DNA of 37,181 nucleotides from Actinomycetes bacterium. GTDB taxonomy: Bacteria > Actinomycetota > Thermoleophilia > Gaiellales > Gaiellaceae. Under the pieces are notes generated by a model, which saw only the letters and a program-made list of their open reading frames with translations, did not search any database and was not told where the DNA came from. Both the position numbers and the translations under genes were made by a program. Positions 25,311 to 34,092 of the stretch are shown here, piece after piece; the first letter of the stretch is position 1, and every line of letters begins with the position of its first letter. The stretch lies in assembly GCA_023251945.1 (NCBI GenBank), contig JAHEXT010000004.1, positions 1 to 37,181 on the forward strand, in the 5' to 3' direction.

Positions 25311-25754
25311 GTGCCGTCGACGGTCTGGCCCGACGCGCAAGATGCCCTCAAGGCCGCGCTCGACGCCCGCCCAGGCCTCACCGGTGTGCCAGTCACGGTC
25401 GGCTACCCGGCCGGAGGACCGAACGTTGAACACATCTGGATAGCCGGTCAGGTCACCGACTGGACCCGCGAGTGGGAAACCACCGCGGTCGCGAACGCCC
25501 CGATCCGCGAGGAGTTCACCCTCGAGCTGTACGTGGTGGTCTCACGGCGGGTCCGTACGTTCGAGGAGGTCAGGGTCCGGCTCCTCGCCATCCTCGACGA
25601 GATCGAAGCCGCCGTCACGGCGGACTTCACGCTCGGCGGCGCTGTCGCTGTCGCGACCCTCACAGGCGGTGAGATTCAAGAAGGCATCGACGACGAGCGG
25701 CGCAGCGGCGGCGCCGAGCTGCGGGTCCGCTGCGAAGCCGACCTTGCCGGGTGA
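25311..25754 (+). CDS. Tail completion/terminator-like protein
   Basis: ALKAALDARPGLTGVPVTVGYP..., REEFTLELYVVVSRRVRTFEEVRVRLLAILDEIE; position before tail tube. Confidence 0.55.
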   Translation: MPSTVWPDAQDALKAALDARPGLTGVPVTVGYPAGGPNVEHIWIAGQVTDWTREWETTAVANAPIREEFTLELYVVVSRRVRTFEEVRVRLLAILDEIEAAVTADFTLGGAVAVATLTGGEIQEGIDDERRSGGAELRVRCEADLAG

Positions 25755-25775
25755 CATCCCCTCCATCATCGACGC
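25749..25775 (+). repeat. Start-associated repeat, copy F
   Basis: GGGTGAC-ATCCCCTCC-ATCATCG-ACGC then ATG 25776; contains upstream stop TGA. Confidence 0.85.
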
Positions 25776-26000
25776 ATGGCCCCGACCTACCACCTGCCCG
25801 AACCGGCCCGGGTCGAGCAGCACACGACGACCGGCGTCCTCAGCGTCGAATGGCCGGCGGGCGAGGTGACCCCGGCCGACGACGTCGAGCAGGTCCTGCT
25901 CGAAGGCCTCGCCGCCGCCGGGCTCGCCGAACGCGTCGACAGCCGAGGCAAGACACGACGGGGCACCCCGTCAGAGCCCGACCCAGCAGAGGAGCAGTAG
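25776..26000 (+). CDS. Small hypothetical protein
   Basis: MAPTYHLPEPARVEQHTTTGVLSVEWPAGEVTPADDVEQVLLEGLAAAGLAE; 74 aa. Confidence 0.65.
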   Translation: MAPTYHLPEPARVEQHTTTGVLSVEWPAGEVTPADDVEQVLLEGLAAAGLAERVDSRGKTRRGTPSEPDPAEEQ

Positions 26001-26975
26001 ATGCCGCTGCAGAAGAAGCTCGCCCGCGTCGGCCTCGCGAAGCAGTCCGCGAAAGGCACCGCCGCGACCGTCCCTGCGTTCGCGTTCGGGATCCGCGACG
26101 GCGGCGTGTTCTCCGCCGAGCTCCCCCAAGAACGCGAGGAGATCACACAGTCCGCGTCGCTCATCGCGCCGGCCGCGAACCGTGGTCTCGTCGTCCCCGG
26201 CGCCGAGTTCAGCACCCGCGCCTACGCCGGGTCGATCGGCCTCCTGCTCTACGCCGCGCTCGGCGGCATCGCGACGACGGGCACCGGCCCGTACACGCAC
26301 ACGATCACCCCGGCCACCGCGCTGCCATGGCTGTCGGTGTTCGGCCAGCTCGACGGTAACCTCATCAAGGCATTCGACTGCCTCGTCGACGAGCTGGAGA
26401 TCTCCTGGGACGGCGTCGAGCCGCTGGAGGTCTCCGCGTCGATGATCGGCCGCAGCGTCGAATGGCCGGGCTCGTTCGGGACCGTCACCAACGACGAGGA
26501 GCTCGCCGCCTACTTCCGGCCTGTCGGCGGCACCTTCAAGGTCGACGTCGACTCCGCGACGCCCGTGACAGCATCGATCAAGGCCGGGTCGCTGAAGATC
26601 GCGAACAACGTCGAGGCGATCGACCTGTCGCACCTGGCGACACCCGGCGAGGTGTGGAACGGCGCGCAGGACATAGACGTCGGCCTCACCCTCGTGCCCG
26701 ACGTCCTCGACGACTGGCGCACGATCCTGACCGGGACCGCGGCGGGCACCAGCGTCTCCGCGGTCCCGATCTACGGCAGTTTCGAGGTCCAGTTCAACCT
26801 CGACGCCAACACGTTCCTGAAGCTCGCCGCGTCGCGAGTCGCGTTCGCCGTCGAGTTCCCCGAAGCGGACAGCGGCGGCGGCTCGGTCGAGCTGCCCCTC
26901 GAAGGGCTCGTCGTGCGGCCCGCGTCGGGCGCGCCGTTCACAGCGACGGTCAAGAACACGATCGTCAGCTACTAG
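26001..26975 (+). CDS. Major tail tube protein
   Basis: LGGIATTGTGPYTHTITPATALPWLSVFGQLDGNLIKAFDCLVDELEISWDGVEPLEVSASMIG. Confidence 0.85.
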   Translation: MPLQKKLARVGLAKQSAKGTAATVPAFAFGIRDGGVFSAELPQEREEITQSASLIAPAANRGLVVPGAEFSTRAYAGSIGLLLYAALGGIATTGTGPYTHTITPATALPWLSVFGQLDGNLIKAFDCLVDELEISWDGVEPLEVSASMIGRSVEWPGSFGTVTNDEELAAYFRPVGGTFKVDVDSATPVTASIKAGSLKIANNVEAIDLSHLATPGEVWNGAQDIDVGLTLVPDVLDDWRTILTGTAAGTSVSAVPIYGSFEVQFNLDANTFLKLAASRVAFAVEFPEADSGGGSVELPLEGLVVRPASGAPFTATVKNTIVSY

Positions 26976-26980
26976 CCCCG

Positions 26981-27331
26981 ATGGGGCGCAGAGAGATCCG
27001 TGCGGCCCGTCGGGCAGCACGACGGACAGAGGAGGACCGGGTGCGGATCACAGCGACTATCACGCACGACGACGGACGAGCAGAGACCGTGCAGGTCCGC
27101 GTCGCGGACCTGGCCGACTTTGAGGACGCGTTCGACCGTCCGGCCACGATCCTCGAGCACGAACCGAGACTGTCGTGGCTGCTGTGGGTCGTCTGGCGCG
27201 CGCTGCGCCGCGCGGACAAGACGCTCTCGGCCTACGAGCAGTGGCGTGCCACCGTCGCGGATCTCGACGTCGTCGGGGTCGGCGACGACGCGACCGAAGC
27301 GGAGGAGCGCCCTACATCGCCCGTCTCGTAG
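26981..27331 (+). CDS. Tail assembly chaperone (G-like)
   Basis: ITATITHDDGRAETVQVRVADLADFEDAFDRPATI; located between tail tube and tape measure. Confidence 0.7.
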   Translation: MGRREIRAARRAARRTEEDRVRITATITHDDGRAETVQVRVADLADFEDAFDRPATILEHEPRLSWLLWVVWRALRRADKTLSAYEQWRATVADLDVVGVGDDATEAEERPTSPVS

Positions 27332-27486
27332 CCGCGATCGCGTTCGAGACGGGAATCAGCCCCGACGCTCTCCTCGCACACGACACCGTGTTCTGGGAGA
27401 TCGTGAGGCTCTGGGAGCAGCGCCACGAAGCGCGGCGAGACGCCGACCGGCGTCAGCGTCTCCGAGACCGGCTTGGCCGACGATGA
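27300..27486 (+). CDS. Tail assembly chaperone frameshift extension (T-like), start approximate
   Basis: -1 frame: GGAPYIARLVAAIAFETGISPDALLAHDTVFWEIVRLWEQRHEARRDADRRQRLRDRLGRR; no local ATG/GTG to start it. Confidence 0.6.
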
Positions 27487-27905
27487 GCAGCACCGACCCG
27501 AAGATCGTGATCGAAGGCCTCGACGAGTTGCGACGGGCCCTCAAGTACGCGGAACCCGACCTCCGCAAAGCTCTCGTCGCGACGCTACGTAAGGCCGCCC
27601 GAATCGTGGTCCCCAGAGCGAAGGCGCAGGCCCCGGCGCGCACGGGACGGCTGCGACGGTCGATCCGTGTCTACGCCCGCCAGACCGGAGCCGCGATCGG
27701 CTCACCCCGCCCGTACGCGCCGGTCATCGAGTTCGCGTTCCGGCGCGGCGGCAAGCGCGACTACTCGGGCCTCACCGCACGTTGGGGGAAACCGCCCCGC
27801 TACCTCGTCCCAGCCGTCGAAGAGTCAATCGGCGAGGTCCGCGAGGCCGTCGAGCGTGACCTCGCGGGTCTACTGGACAGGATCATCCCGAAAGGTCCCG
27901 CCTGA
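27483..27905 (+). CDS. HK97-gp10-like minor structural protein
   Basis: KIVIEGLDELRRALKYAEPDLRKALVATLRKAARIVVPRAKAQAPARTGRLRRSIRV; ATG overlaps previous stop. Confidence 0.8.
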   Translation: MSSTDPKIVIEGLDELRRALKYAEPDLRKALVATLRKAARIVVPRAKAQAPARTGRLRRSIRVYARQTGAAIGSPRPYAPVIEFAFRRGGKRDYSGLTARWGKPPRYLVPAVEESIGEVREAVERDLAGLLDRIIPKGPA

Positions 27906-29965
27906 TGGCCAAAGCCGGCATCCAGATCAACATCATCGGGTCGCTCAACGCGAAAGCGCTGCGCTCCGCGCAGGCCGAGCTCGGCCAACTCGCGCAGAAA
28001 GCCGACCGGTCAAGCCGCACGTTCGGGGCCCGGCTCGGCTCCGCCGGACGAGCCGCAGCGAAGTTCGGGAAAGTCGCGGCGATCGGGATCGGCGGCGCGG
28101 CCGTCGCGATCGGCGCGGGCCTCACAGACGCGCTCGGTGAGGCCCGCGAAGCCGCACGGATCGGCCGCCTCACCGACCAGGTCATCAAGACGACCGGAGG
28201 CGCCGCGCACGTCACAGCCGGCCACGTCGCGTCGCTCGCCGAGAACCTCTCGAACCTCACCGGCATCGATGATGAGACCGTCCAGGCCGGCGAGAACCTC
28301 CTCCTGACCTTCACCAACGTCCGCAACGAGGTCGGCGAGGGCAACAACGTCTTCGACCGGGCGACCTCAGCGGCGCTCGACATGGCGACAGCGCTCGGCC
28401 GCGACGCGAACCAGTCGGCCATGATGCTCGGCAAGGCCCTCAACGACCCGGTCCGAGGCATGAACGCGCTGCGCCGCTCAGGCGTCTCGTTCACGGAGGA
28501 ACAGCGCGACCATGTCGAAGCGATGGTCGAAGCCGGAGACGTGCTCGGCGGGCAGAAGATCATCCTCGACGAGGTCGGCAAGGAGTTCGGCGGCGCGGCT
28601 GCCGCGGCAGCGGACCCGACGCAGCGCCTTGGGGTCGTCGTCGACAACCTCAAGGAACGGATCGGGACAGCGCTGCTCCCGGTCGTCAGCGACGCCGCGA
28701 CCTGGCTCGGAGCGCACCTGCCCGCAGCGCTCGACACGGCAGGCCAGTTCTTCGACGATCACCTCAAGGTCCCGCTGCGGAAGGTCGGTGCGGTGATATC
28801 CGCGTTCGTGCGTGCGGTCGGGGAGAAGGGGATGCTCGGAGCGCTGCGGGATCTGTCAGGCCCGGGCAAAGCTCTCGCGGCGGTCATCGCGACGATTGGT
28901 GTCGCGATCTGGGCGGCGACGGCGCCGATCTCGTTGATCGTCGCTGGTCTCGCGGCCGTGGCCGTAGCGGTCTATGCGGCGTATCGACGGTTTCCCGCGT
29001 TCCGCGCCGCGGTGCAAGCCGTCGTCGACTTCGTCCGGGAGCACTGGCCGCAGGTCCGCGCGACCGTCGCTGGAGTGTTGCGGAAGGTCGGTGCGGTGAT
29101 CTCCGCGTTCGTGGCGACCGCTCAGGCGGTGTGGCGCACCTTCGGCAACAACATCCTCAGCTTCGTCCGGCGGGTGTGGCCGAACATCAAGCAGGTCATC
29201 TCCGGCGTGCTCACCGTGATTCGAGGGATCATCAAGACGGTCACGTCGCTGATCCGCGGCGACTGGTCCGGCGTGTGGGAAGGCATCAAGAAGATCGTGA
29301 CCGGCGCATGGAACGCGATCCAGGGCGCGGTGAAGGCCGCTGTCGAGGCTCTGCGCCTCGCTCTCGGCGCCGCGCTCGAAGGGCTCGGAGAGCTGTTCAA
29401 GGCCGCGTGGGACGGCATCACGAACACCGCCGGGAACGCGGTCGACGCCGTCTTCGACTTCTTCAAGAAGCTGCCGGGCCGCATCGGCGACGTAGTCGGA
29501 GGTATCGGCTCCGCGGCCCTCGACGTCGGCAAGACGATCGTCGCGAAGCTCGCCGAAGGCCTCTCGGCCGTGGTCGGCTTCGCGGGCGACATCGCCGGTG
29601 CGGTCGCTAACGCGATCAAGTCGGCGATCAACGCGATCATCGATCTGCTCAACGACGGGATCCCGAACAGCCTCGGTTGGGGGCCCGCGTCCATCGACCT
29701 GCCCGACAACCCGATTCCGCGTCTGCACACCGGTGGAATCGTGCCGGGCCGCCGAGGCGAGGAGTTCCTGGCGCTCCTCGAAGCCGGCGAGCTCGTGATC
29801 TCCGCGAGCGACGCCCGCGGCGTGCGTGACCGGGGCCACGCCGCGCCGATCGGCCGGGCCCGGCCCGACCGTCAGGCGTCCTACACGTTCCACGTCTACG
29901 AGGCGCAGAGCCCGGCCGCGGCTGCCGACGCGATCGCCTGGAAGCTCAAGGTGTCGGGGTTCTGA
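27905..29965 (+). CDS. Tape measure protein (686 aa)
   Basis: Long Ala/Gly-rich helical protein; EREERDHVEAM-type minor tail motifs; C-term LHTGGIVPGRRGEEFLALLEAGELVIS. Confidence 0.9.
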   Translation: MAKAGIQINIIGSLNAKALRSAQAELGQLAQKADRSSRTFGARLGSAGRAAAKFGKVAAIGIGGAAVAIGAGLTDALGEAREAARIGRLTDQVIKTTGGAAHVTAGHVASLAENLSNLTGIDDETVQAGENLLLTFTNVRNEVGEGNNVFDRATSAALDMATALGRDANQSAMMLGKALNDPVRGMNALRRSGVSFTEEQRDHVEAMVEAGDVLGGQKIILDEVGKEFGGAAAAAADPTQRLGVVVDNLKERIGTALLPVVSDAATWLGAHLPAALDTAGQFFDDHLKVPLRKVGAVISAFVRAVGEKGMLGALRDLSGPGKALAAVIATIGVAIWAATAPISLIVAGLAAVAVAVYAAYRRFPAFRAAVQAVVDFVREHWPQVRATVAGVLRKVGAVISAFVATAQAVWRTFGNNILSFVRRVWPNIKQVISGVLTVIRGIIKTVTSLIRGDWSGVWEGIKKIVTGAWNAIQGAVKAAVEALRLALGAALEGLGELFKAAWDGITNTAGNAVDAVFDFFKKLPGRIGDVVGGIGSAALDVGKTIVAKLAEGLSAVVGFAGDIAGAVANAIKSAINAIIDLLNDGIPNSLGWGPASIDLPDNPIPRLHTGGIVPGRRGEEFLALLEAGELVISASDARGVRDRGHAAPIGRARPDRQASYTFHVYEAQSPAAAADAIAWKLKVSGF
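28076..28120 (-). repeat. 45-bp exact inverted repeat, copy in tape measure gene
   Basis: Reverse complement identical to 15394..15438; encodes AAIGIGGAAVAIGAG on + strand. Confidence 0.95.
28776..28810 (+). repeat. Tape-measure internal 35-bp direct repeat (second copy 29079..29113)
   Basis: TGCGGAAGGTCGGTGCGGTGAT[A/C]TCCGCGTTCGTG; encodes LRKVGAVISAFV. Confidence 0.85.
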
Positions 29966-29967
29966 CG

Positions 29968-30825
29968 GTGAGCGCGCCGGCCGACTGGCAGTGGGACATC
30001 GCGGGCGTCACGCTCGGGGACGGAACGGTCTACGGGATCGTCGCTTCGGCGGGGCTGCACGGCGCGGAGGAGATCCGCAGCAGCGACGATCCTCGGCCGC
30101 AGGCCCACGGGGTGTTCCTCGGCCGCGACTACCTCGGCGCCCGGCTCGTCAGCCTCGAAGTCGCGATCACCGCAGACGACGCGGCAGCCGCTCGGGCGGC
30201 GGTCGAGGAACTCGCGGCGGCGTGGCACATGACCGGCCCCGCCGAAGGTGAGACCGAGCCGCTCCGGTTCCGGCTCCCCGGCCGGCCCGCGCAGCGTCTC
30301 ATGGGCAGGCCTCGCCGAGCGGCGTTCGACACGTCACGGCTCCAGGCCGGGCGGGTCCGCGCCGAACTCGAGTACTTCGCTGCGGACCCGTACATCTACG
30401 CGGATGAGGCGGAGTCCGTGGCGCTGCCGCTGACCGCCGAGTCCGTCGGCCGCACCTACCCGCGGACGTACCCGCTCACCTACGGAGCGGCTCTGTCGGG
30501 CGTCGCGATCGTCACGAACTCGGGCACCGTCCCGACGCACCCCACGATCCGGATCGTCGGCCCGGTCGACAACCCGCAGGTCGAGAACGTCACGGCAGGC
30601 GAGTACGTCCGAATCGCTCTCTCGCTCACAGCGGACGACTACCTCGACGTCGACATGGCGTCGGGGACCGTGATGCTGAACGGCACCGCTTCGCGCCGCT
30701 CCGCGCTCACGTCCGAGTCGACGTGGTGGGCGCTCGCGCCCGGCGACAACGAGGTCCGGGCCCGGGCCGACACCGTCCAGACAGGTGCGGTCGCGGCGGT
30801 GTCGTGGCGTTCCGCTTGGATCTGA
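29968..30825 (+). CDS. Distal tail protein-like
   Basis: Follows tape measure; domain-like RLVSLEVAITADDAAAARAAVEELAAAW...LRFRLPGRPAQRLMGRPRRA. Confidence 0.75.
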   Translation: MSAPADWQWDIAGVTLGDGTVYGIVASAGLHGAEEIRSSDDPRPQAHGVFLGRDYLGARLVSLEVAITADDAAAARAAVEELAAAWHMTGPAEGETEPLRFRLPGRPAQRLMGRPRRAAFDTSRLQAGRVRAELEYFAADPYIYADEAESVALPLTAESVGRTYPRTYPLTYGAALSGVAIVTNSGTVPTHPTIRIVGPVDNPQVENVTAGEYVRIALSLTADDYLDVDMASGTVMLNGTASRRSALTSESTWWALAPGDNEVRARADTVQTGAVAAVSWRSAWI

Positions 30826-30841
30826 CAGGAAGGACACGATC

Positions 30842-31771
30842 ATGACGGTGCGTACACCCCGATGGCTGCAAGGCGGCTCGCACGCAGCGGAAGACGACCG
30901 GCTCCTCACCGCCGCGCTGGCCACCAGCGCAGGGGTGAACAGCGCCGCCGCGCTCAAGGTCACCCAGCAGACCACACCGGCGATGAGCGTGCAGGTCGCG
31001 GCCGGGTCCGCGTTCGTGGCCGGGACCGAATCGGCCCTGCAGGGCCTCTACTTCGTCTACAACGACGCTGCGGTGAACGTCACGATCGCGGCGGCCGACG
31101 CGACGAACCCTCGCCGCGACCTCATCGTGCTCCGAGTGAAGGACGCCGCGTACTCCGGCGCGGCGAACAGCGCGACGGTCGAGTCCGTCACCGGCACCCC
31201 CGCCGCGTCACCGACCCTCCCGGCCGTCCCGGCGAACTGCCATGTCCTCGCCGAGATCGCGGTAGCGGCGGCCGCGACGTCGATCATCGACGCGAACATC
31301 ACCGACCGGCGCGAGTACTCGTCGCTCTACCAAGCCCCACGAGGCGAGCTGGCCTACGGCGCCCTCGGGACCGGCCAGACGTTCCCGTACTCCGGGTCGG
31401 AGGACGACATCACGAACCTCTCGGCGACACTCACCCTCGACGCAGACCGCAAGATCCTCATCAGCGCCGAAGTCCCCTACCGGTTCGGGACCGGCGCAAC
31501 CCAGACACTCTGGGTACGGGTCCGGGAGGGCGCGACCCTGCTCCGCGTGGCCACCCGGTATCAGACGTTCATCTCCAACGAACGGGAGCGGCTCGTCGTG
31601 TCGGTACGACTCACCCCATCGGCCGGGTCACACACCTACAAGGTGACCGGCGAAGCGGGCATCGGTGGCGGCCCGACGACCTGGCAGATCGAGAACGACG
31701 AGACGGCCACCATGATCGTCGAGGACATCGGCGGGCTCACCAAGCCTGCCGGGTCGTCGGGGCAGCCGTAG
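30842..31771 (+). CDS. Tail tip/fiber protein
   Basis: GLYFVYNDAAVNVTIAAADATNPRRDLIVLRVKD...; SD GGAAGGA. Confidence 0.65.
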   Translation: MTVRTPRWLQGGSHAAEDDRLLTAALATSAGVNSAAALKVTQQTTPAMSVQVAAGSAFVAGTESALQGLYFVYNDAAVNVTIAAADATNPRRDLIVLRVKDAAYSGAANSATVESVTGTPAASPTLPAVPANCHVLAEIAVAAAATSIIDANITDRREYSSLYQAPRGELAYGALGTGQTFPYSGSEDDITNLSATLTLDADRKILISAEVPYRFGTGATQTLWVRVREGATLLRVATRYQTFISNERERLVVSVRLTPSAGSHTYKVTGEAGIGGGPTTWQIENDETATMIVEDIGGLTKPAGSSGQP

Positions 31772-33553
31772 ATGCCGCAGTACCGGTGGCTGATCGCCGA
31801 CCTCGGCTCCGGCGACATCCTCGACGAGCTGCCGCTCTCCGAGGTCACCTGGTCGCGGGTCTTGTCACGCGCGGGTTCCTTCGACGCGCAGATGCCGCTG
31901 CGGCTCACACACCGCGTGCCGTCTCCGGTCCCGTACGGCCTCGAGGTGCGCCGCGACACCCCCCGCGTCCACTACCGGTGCGGGGAGCTGTCAGGCACGA
32001 CCGCCGTCGACGCGTCGGGTAACAGCTACGACGGCACGTACACCGGGACCGTGACGCTGGGAGAAGACGCGCTGCTCGACGGCGAGAACGACCGGGCCGC
32101 GCGTCTCGGAACCTCGACACCCGCCGGGCACATCACGGCGCCCGCGGCAGCGTTCGCCCCCACGAACAGCGACTACACGATCGAAGCGTGGGTGACGATC
32201 GACAGCCTCGCCTCCTGGGTGTCGATCTACCGCGGCCACGAGACCACCGGCGCGGGGAAGCAGATCGCGCTGGCCGTCGAGACCGACGGCCGGCTCCGGC
32301 TCTCCACAGACCTCACCACCTGGGCCAGCTCGCCCGCAGGCGCGATCACCGCAGGCGCCGCCCATCACGTCGTCGCGACGTTCGAGGCGTCGACCACCAC
32401 GAGCCGCCTCTACGTCGACGCCATCTTGGTAGCGGAGTCCACCGCGGTCGGCCCGTACACGGGCGGCGCGATGACTCTCGGCGCTAGCTTCGGCGGCGCC
32501 TGGTTCGTCGCCTGGCTCCCGAACCTTCCCGGCGTGATCGACGAAGCCGCGCTCTACCATCACGCGCTCCTCGCAGACCGGATCGCCCGCCACTACCAGG
32601 CCGGGATCGGCGACCTCGCATACGAGCAGGTCGACGTCCCGGTCGCGCGCCGCAGCCTGATCGACCCTGCCCGCCGCGTCGTCTACGTCGAACGAGACGG
32701 CCAGATCACCGCCGGGTACATCCTCTGGCAGGCGTCGGGATCGAGCCGCGACGGCTCCCTGCGGATCGCGGGGGAAGGGATCTGGTCGTACTTCGCTCGG
32801 CGGCTCATCCGGACCCGCAAGACCTACACGGCAACGGATCAGCTCGCGATCGCCCGCGGCCTTGTCAACTACGCCCAGAGCGAGGCGGGAGGCGATATCG
32901 GCCTCGTCGTTGGCGCCGAGACATGCGGCGTGACCCGCTCCCGCACCTACCCGGCCGAGGAACGCAAGCCCGTCGCGGAAGCGGTCGAGCAGCTCGCCGG
33001 TGTCGACGGCGGCTTCGACTTCGCCGTCGAGTCCGCCTGGACAGCAGGCGAGATCGAGAACCGGCTCGTGCTCTCCTACCCGCGGCGAGGCCGGCGCACC
33101 GACCTCGTCTTCACGCTCGGCGACAACATCGTCCAGCTCACCCAAGACGTCGATGGCGGCCGCGCCGCGAACCGTGTCGATACGCTCGGCGACGGCGAAG
33201 GAGACGCGGTTCCCATCGCGACGGCAGCAGACGCGAACCTCCTCGACGCCTACCCCCTGCTGGAACGCGCGACGGCGTGGTCGGGTGTCAAGACCACCGC
33301 GACACTCGACCAGCATGCCCGCGCCGAACTCGCCGCGCTCGGGAGCCCACCAGACCTCCTCACCGTCTCCGTCCGCTCGACCGACCTTGTGCCGCTCGGC
33401 TCATGGATCGAAGGCGACGACGTGCAGGTCCGCGCCCGAGACGGCTGGATCGACGTCGACGGCTGGCAGCGCATCATCGCCTACGCGGTCGCGGTCGGCG
33501 CCGACGGACACGAGACCATCGACGTGACGTTCGCGGGAGCGGAGACGCTATGA
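31772..33553 (+). CDS. Gp37-like minor tail protein with inserted LamG-like domain
   Basis: N-term ADLGSGDILDELPLSEVTWSRVLSRAGSFDAQMPL; LamG-like DTPRVHYRCGELSGTTAVDASGNSYDGTY...IDEAALYHHALLADRIARHYQAG; then DPARRVVYVERDGQITAGYILWQ. Confidence 0.75.
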   Translation: MPQYRWLIADLGSGDILDELPLSEVTWSRVLSRAGSFDAQMPLRLTHRVPSPVPYGLEVRRDTPRVHYRCGELSGTTAVDASGNSYDGTYTGTVTLGEDALLDGENDRAARLGTSTPAGHITAPAAAFAPTNSDYTIEAWVTIDSLASWVSIYRGHETTGAGKQIALAVETDGRLRLSTDLTTWASSPAGAITAGAAHHVVATFEASTTTSRLYVDAILVAESTAVGPYTGGAMTLGASFGGAWFVAWLPNLPGVIDEAALYHHALLADRIARHYQAGIGDLAYEQVDVPVARRSLIDPARRVVYVERDGQITAGYILWQASGSSRDGSLRIAGEGIWSYFARRLIRTRKTYTATDQLAIARGLVNYAQSEAGGDIGLVVGAETCGVTRSRTYPAEERKPVAEAVEQLAGVDGGFDFAVESAWTAGEIENRLVLSYPRRGRRTDLVFTLGDNIVQLTQDVDGGRAANRVDTLGDGEGDAVPIATAADANLLDAYPLLERATAWSGVKTTATLDQHARAELAALGSPPDLLTVSVRSTDLVPLGSWIEGDDVQVRARDGWIDVDGWQRIIAYAVAVGADGHETIDVTFAGAETL

Positions 33554-33804
33554 GCGGCCCGGTGCTGCCCGACCACGGCATCGACGGTCTCGTGCGTCAC
33601 CTCCGCGACCTGGAGCGCCGCATCGCGACGCTGGAGCGGTCCCGTGGCCGCCTCACAGCCGCGACGGCCCGGGAAGGCACCATCACGATCCTCGACGCCG
33701 CGGGGACCCGCAGAGCGGTCTTCGGACGCCAAGACGACGGGAAGTACGGGCTGCGGGTCTGGACGTCCGCAGGGGTGCTCTCCGTCGACGACACGACCAG
33801 CTAG
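33550..33804 (+). CDS. Small tail-tip protein
   Basis: VRHLRDLERRIATLERSRGRLTAATAREGTITILDAAGTRRAVFGRQDDGKYGLRVW. Confidence 0.6.
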   Translation: MSGPVLPDHGIDGLVRHLRDLERRIATLERSRGRLTAATAREGTITILDAAGTRRAVFGRQDDGKYGLRVWTSAGVLSVDDTTS

Positions 33805-33807
33805 GCC

Positions 33808-33834
33808 GGGTGACCATCACGGCACCATCGGGGC
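33808..33834 (+). repeat. Start-associated repeat, copy G
   Basis: GGGTGAC-CATCACGGC-ACCATCG-GGGC then GTG 33835. Confidence 0.75.
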
Positions 33835-34080
33835 GTGCCAGGAGAACTCAGCAACGACCGCGCCACGATCCGGGAGGTCTACGGGTTGATCGACCGCCTC
33901 CGCGTCGAGTTCGGCGACCGCCTCACCGCGATCGAGCAGAAGCTCGACGGCACTCAGCTGACGATGGAGCAACGCGTCCGCAGCCTCGAGACGTGGCGGG
34001 CATGGATGACCGGCGTCGGCGCGGTGGTGACACTCGCGCTCACGATCGCGGTGACGTTCTCCGCGCGGCTCATCGGCTGA
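33835..34080 (+). CDS. Coiled-coil/TM protein, XhlA- or holin-like
   Basis: LTAIEQKLDGTQLTMEQRVRSLETWRAWMTGVGAVVTLALTIAVTFSARLIG. Confidence 0.65.
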   Translation: MPGELSNDRATIREVYGLIDRLRVEFGDRLTAIEQKLDGTQLTMEQRVRSLETWRAWMTGVGAVVTLALTIAVTFSARLIG

Positions 34081-34092
34081 CAGGAGGCCATC

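Noticed and set aside
31991-33316. Minus-strand ORF of 441 aa
   Set aside because: Antisense to tail protein; GC-frame artefact.
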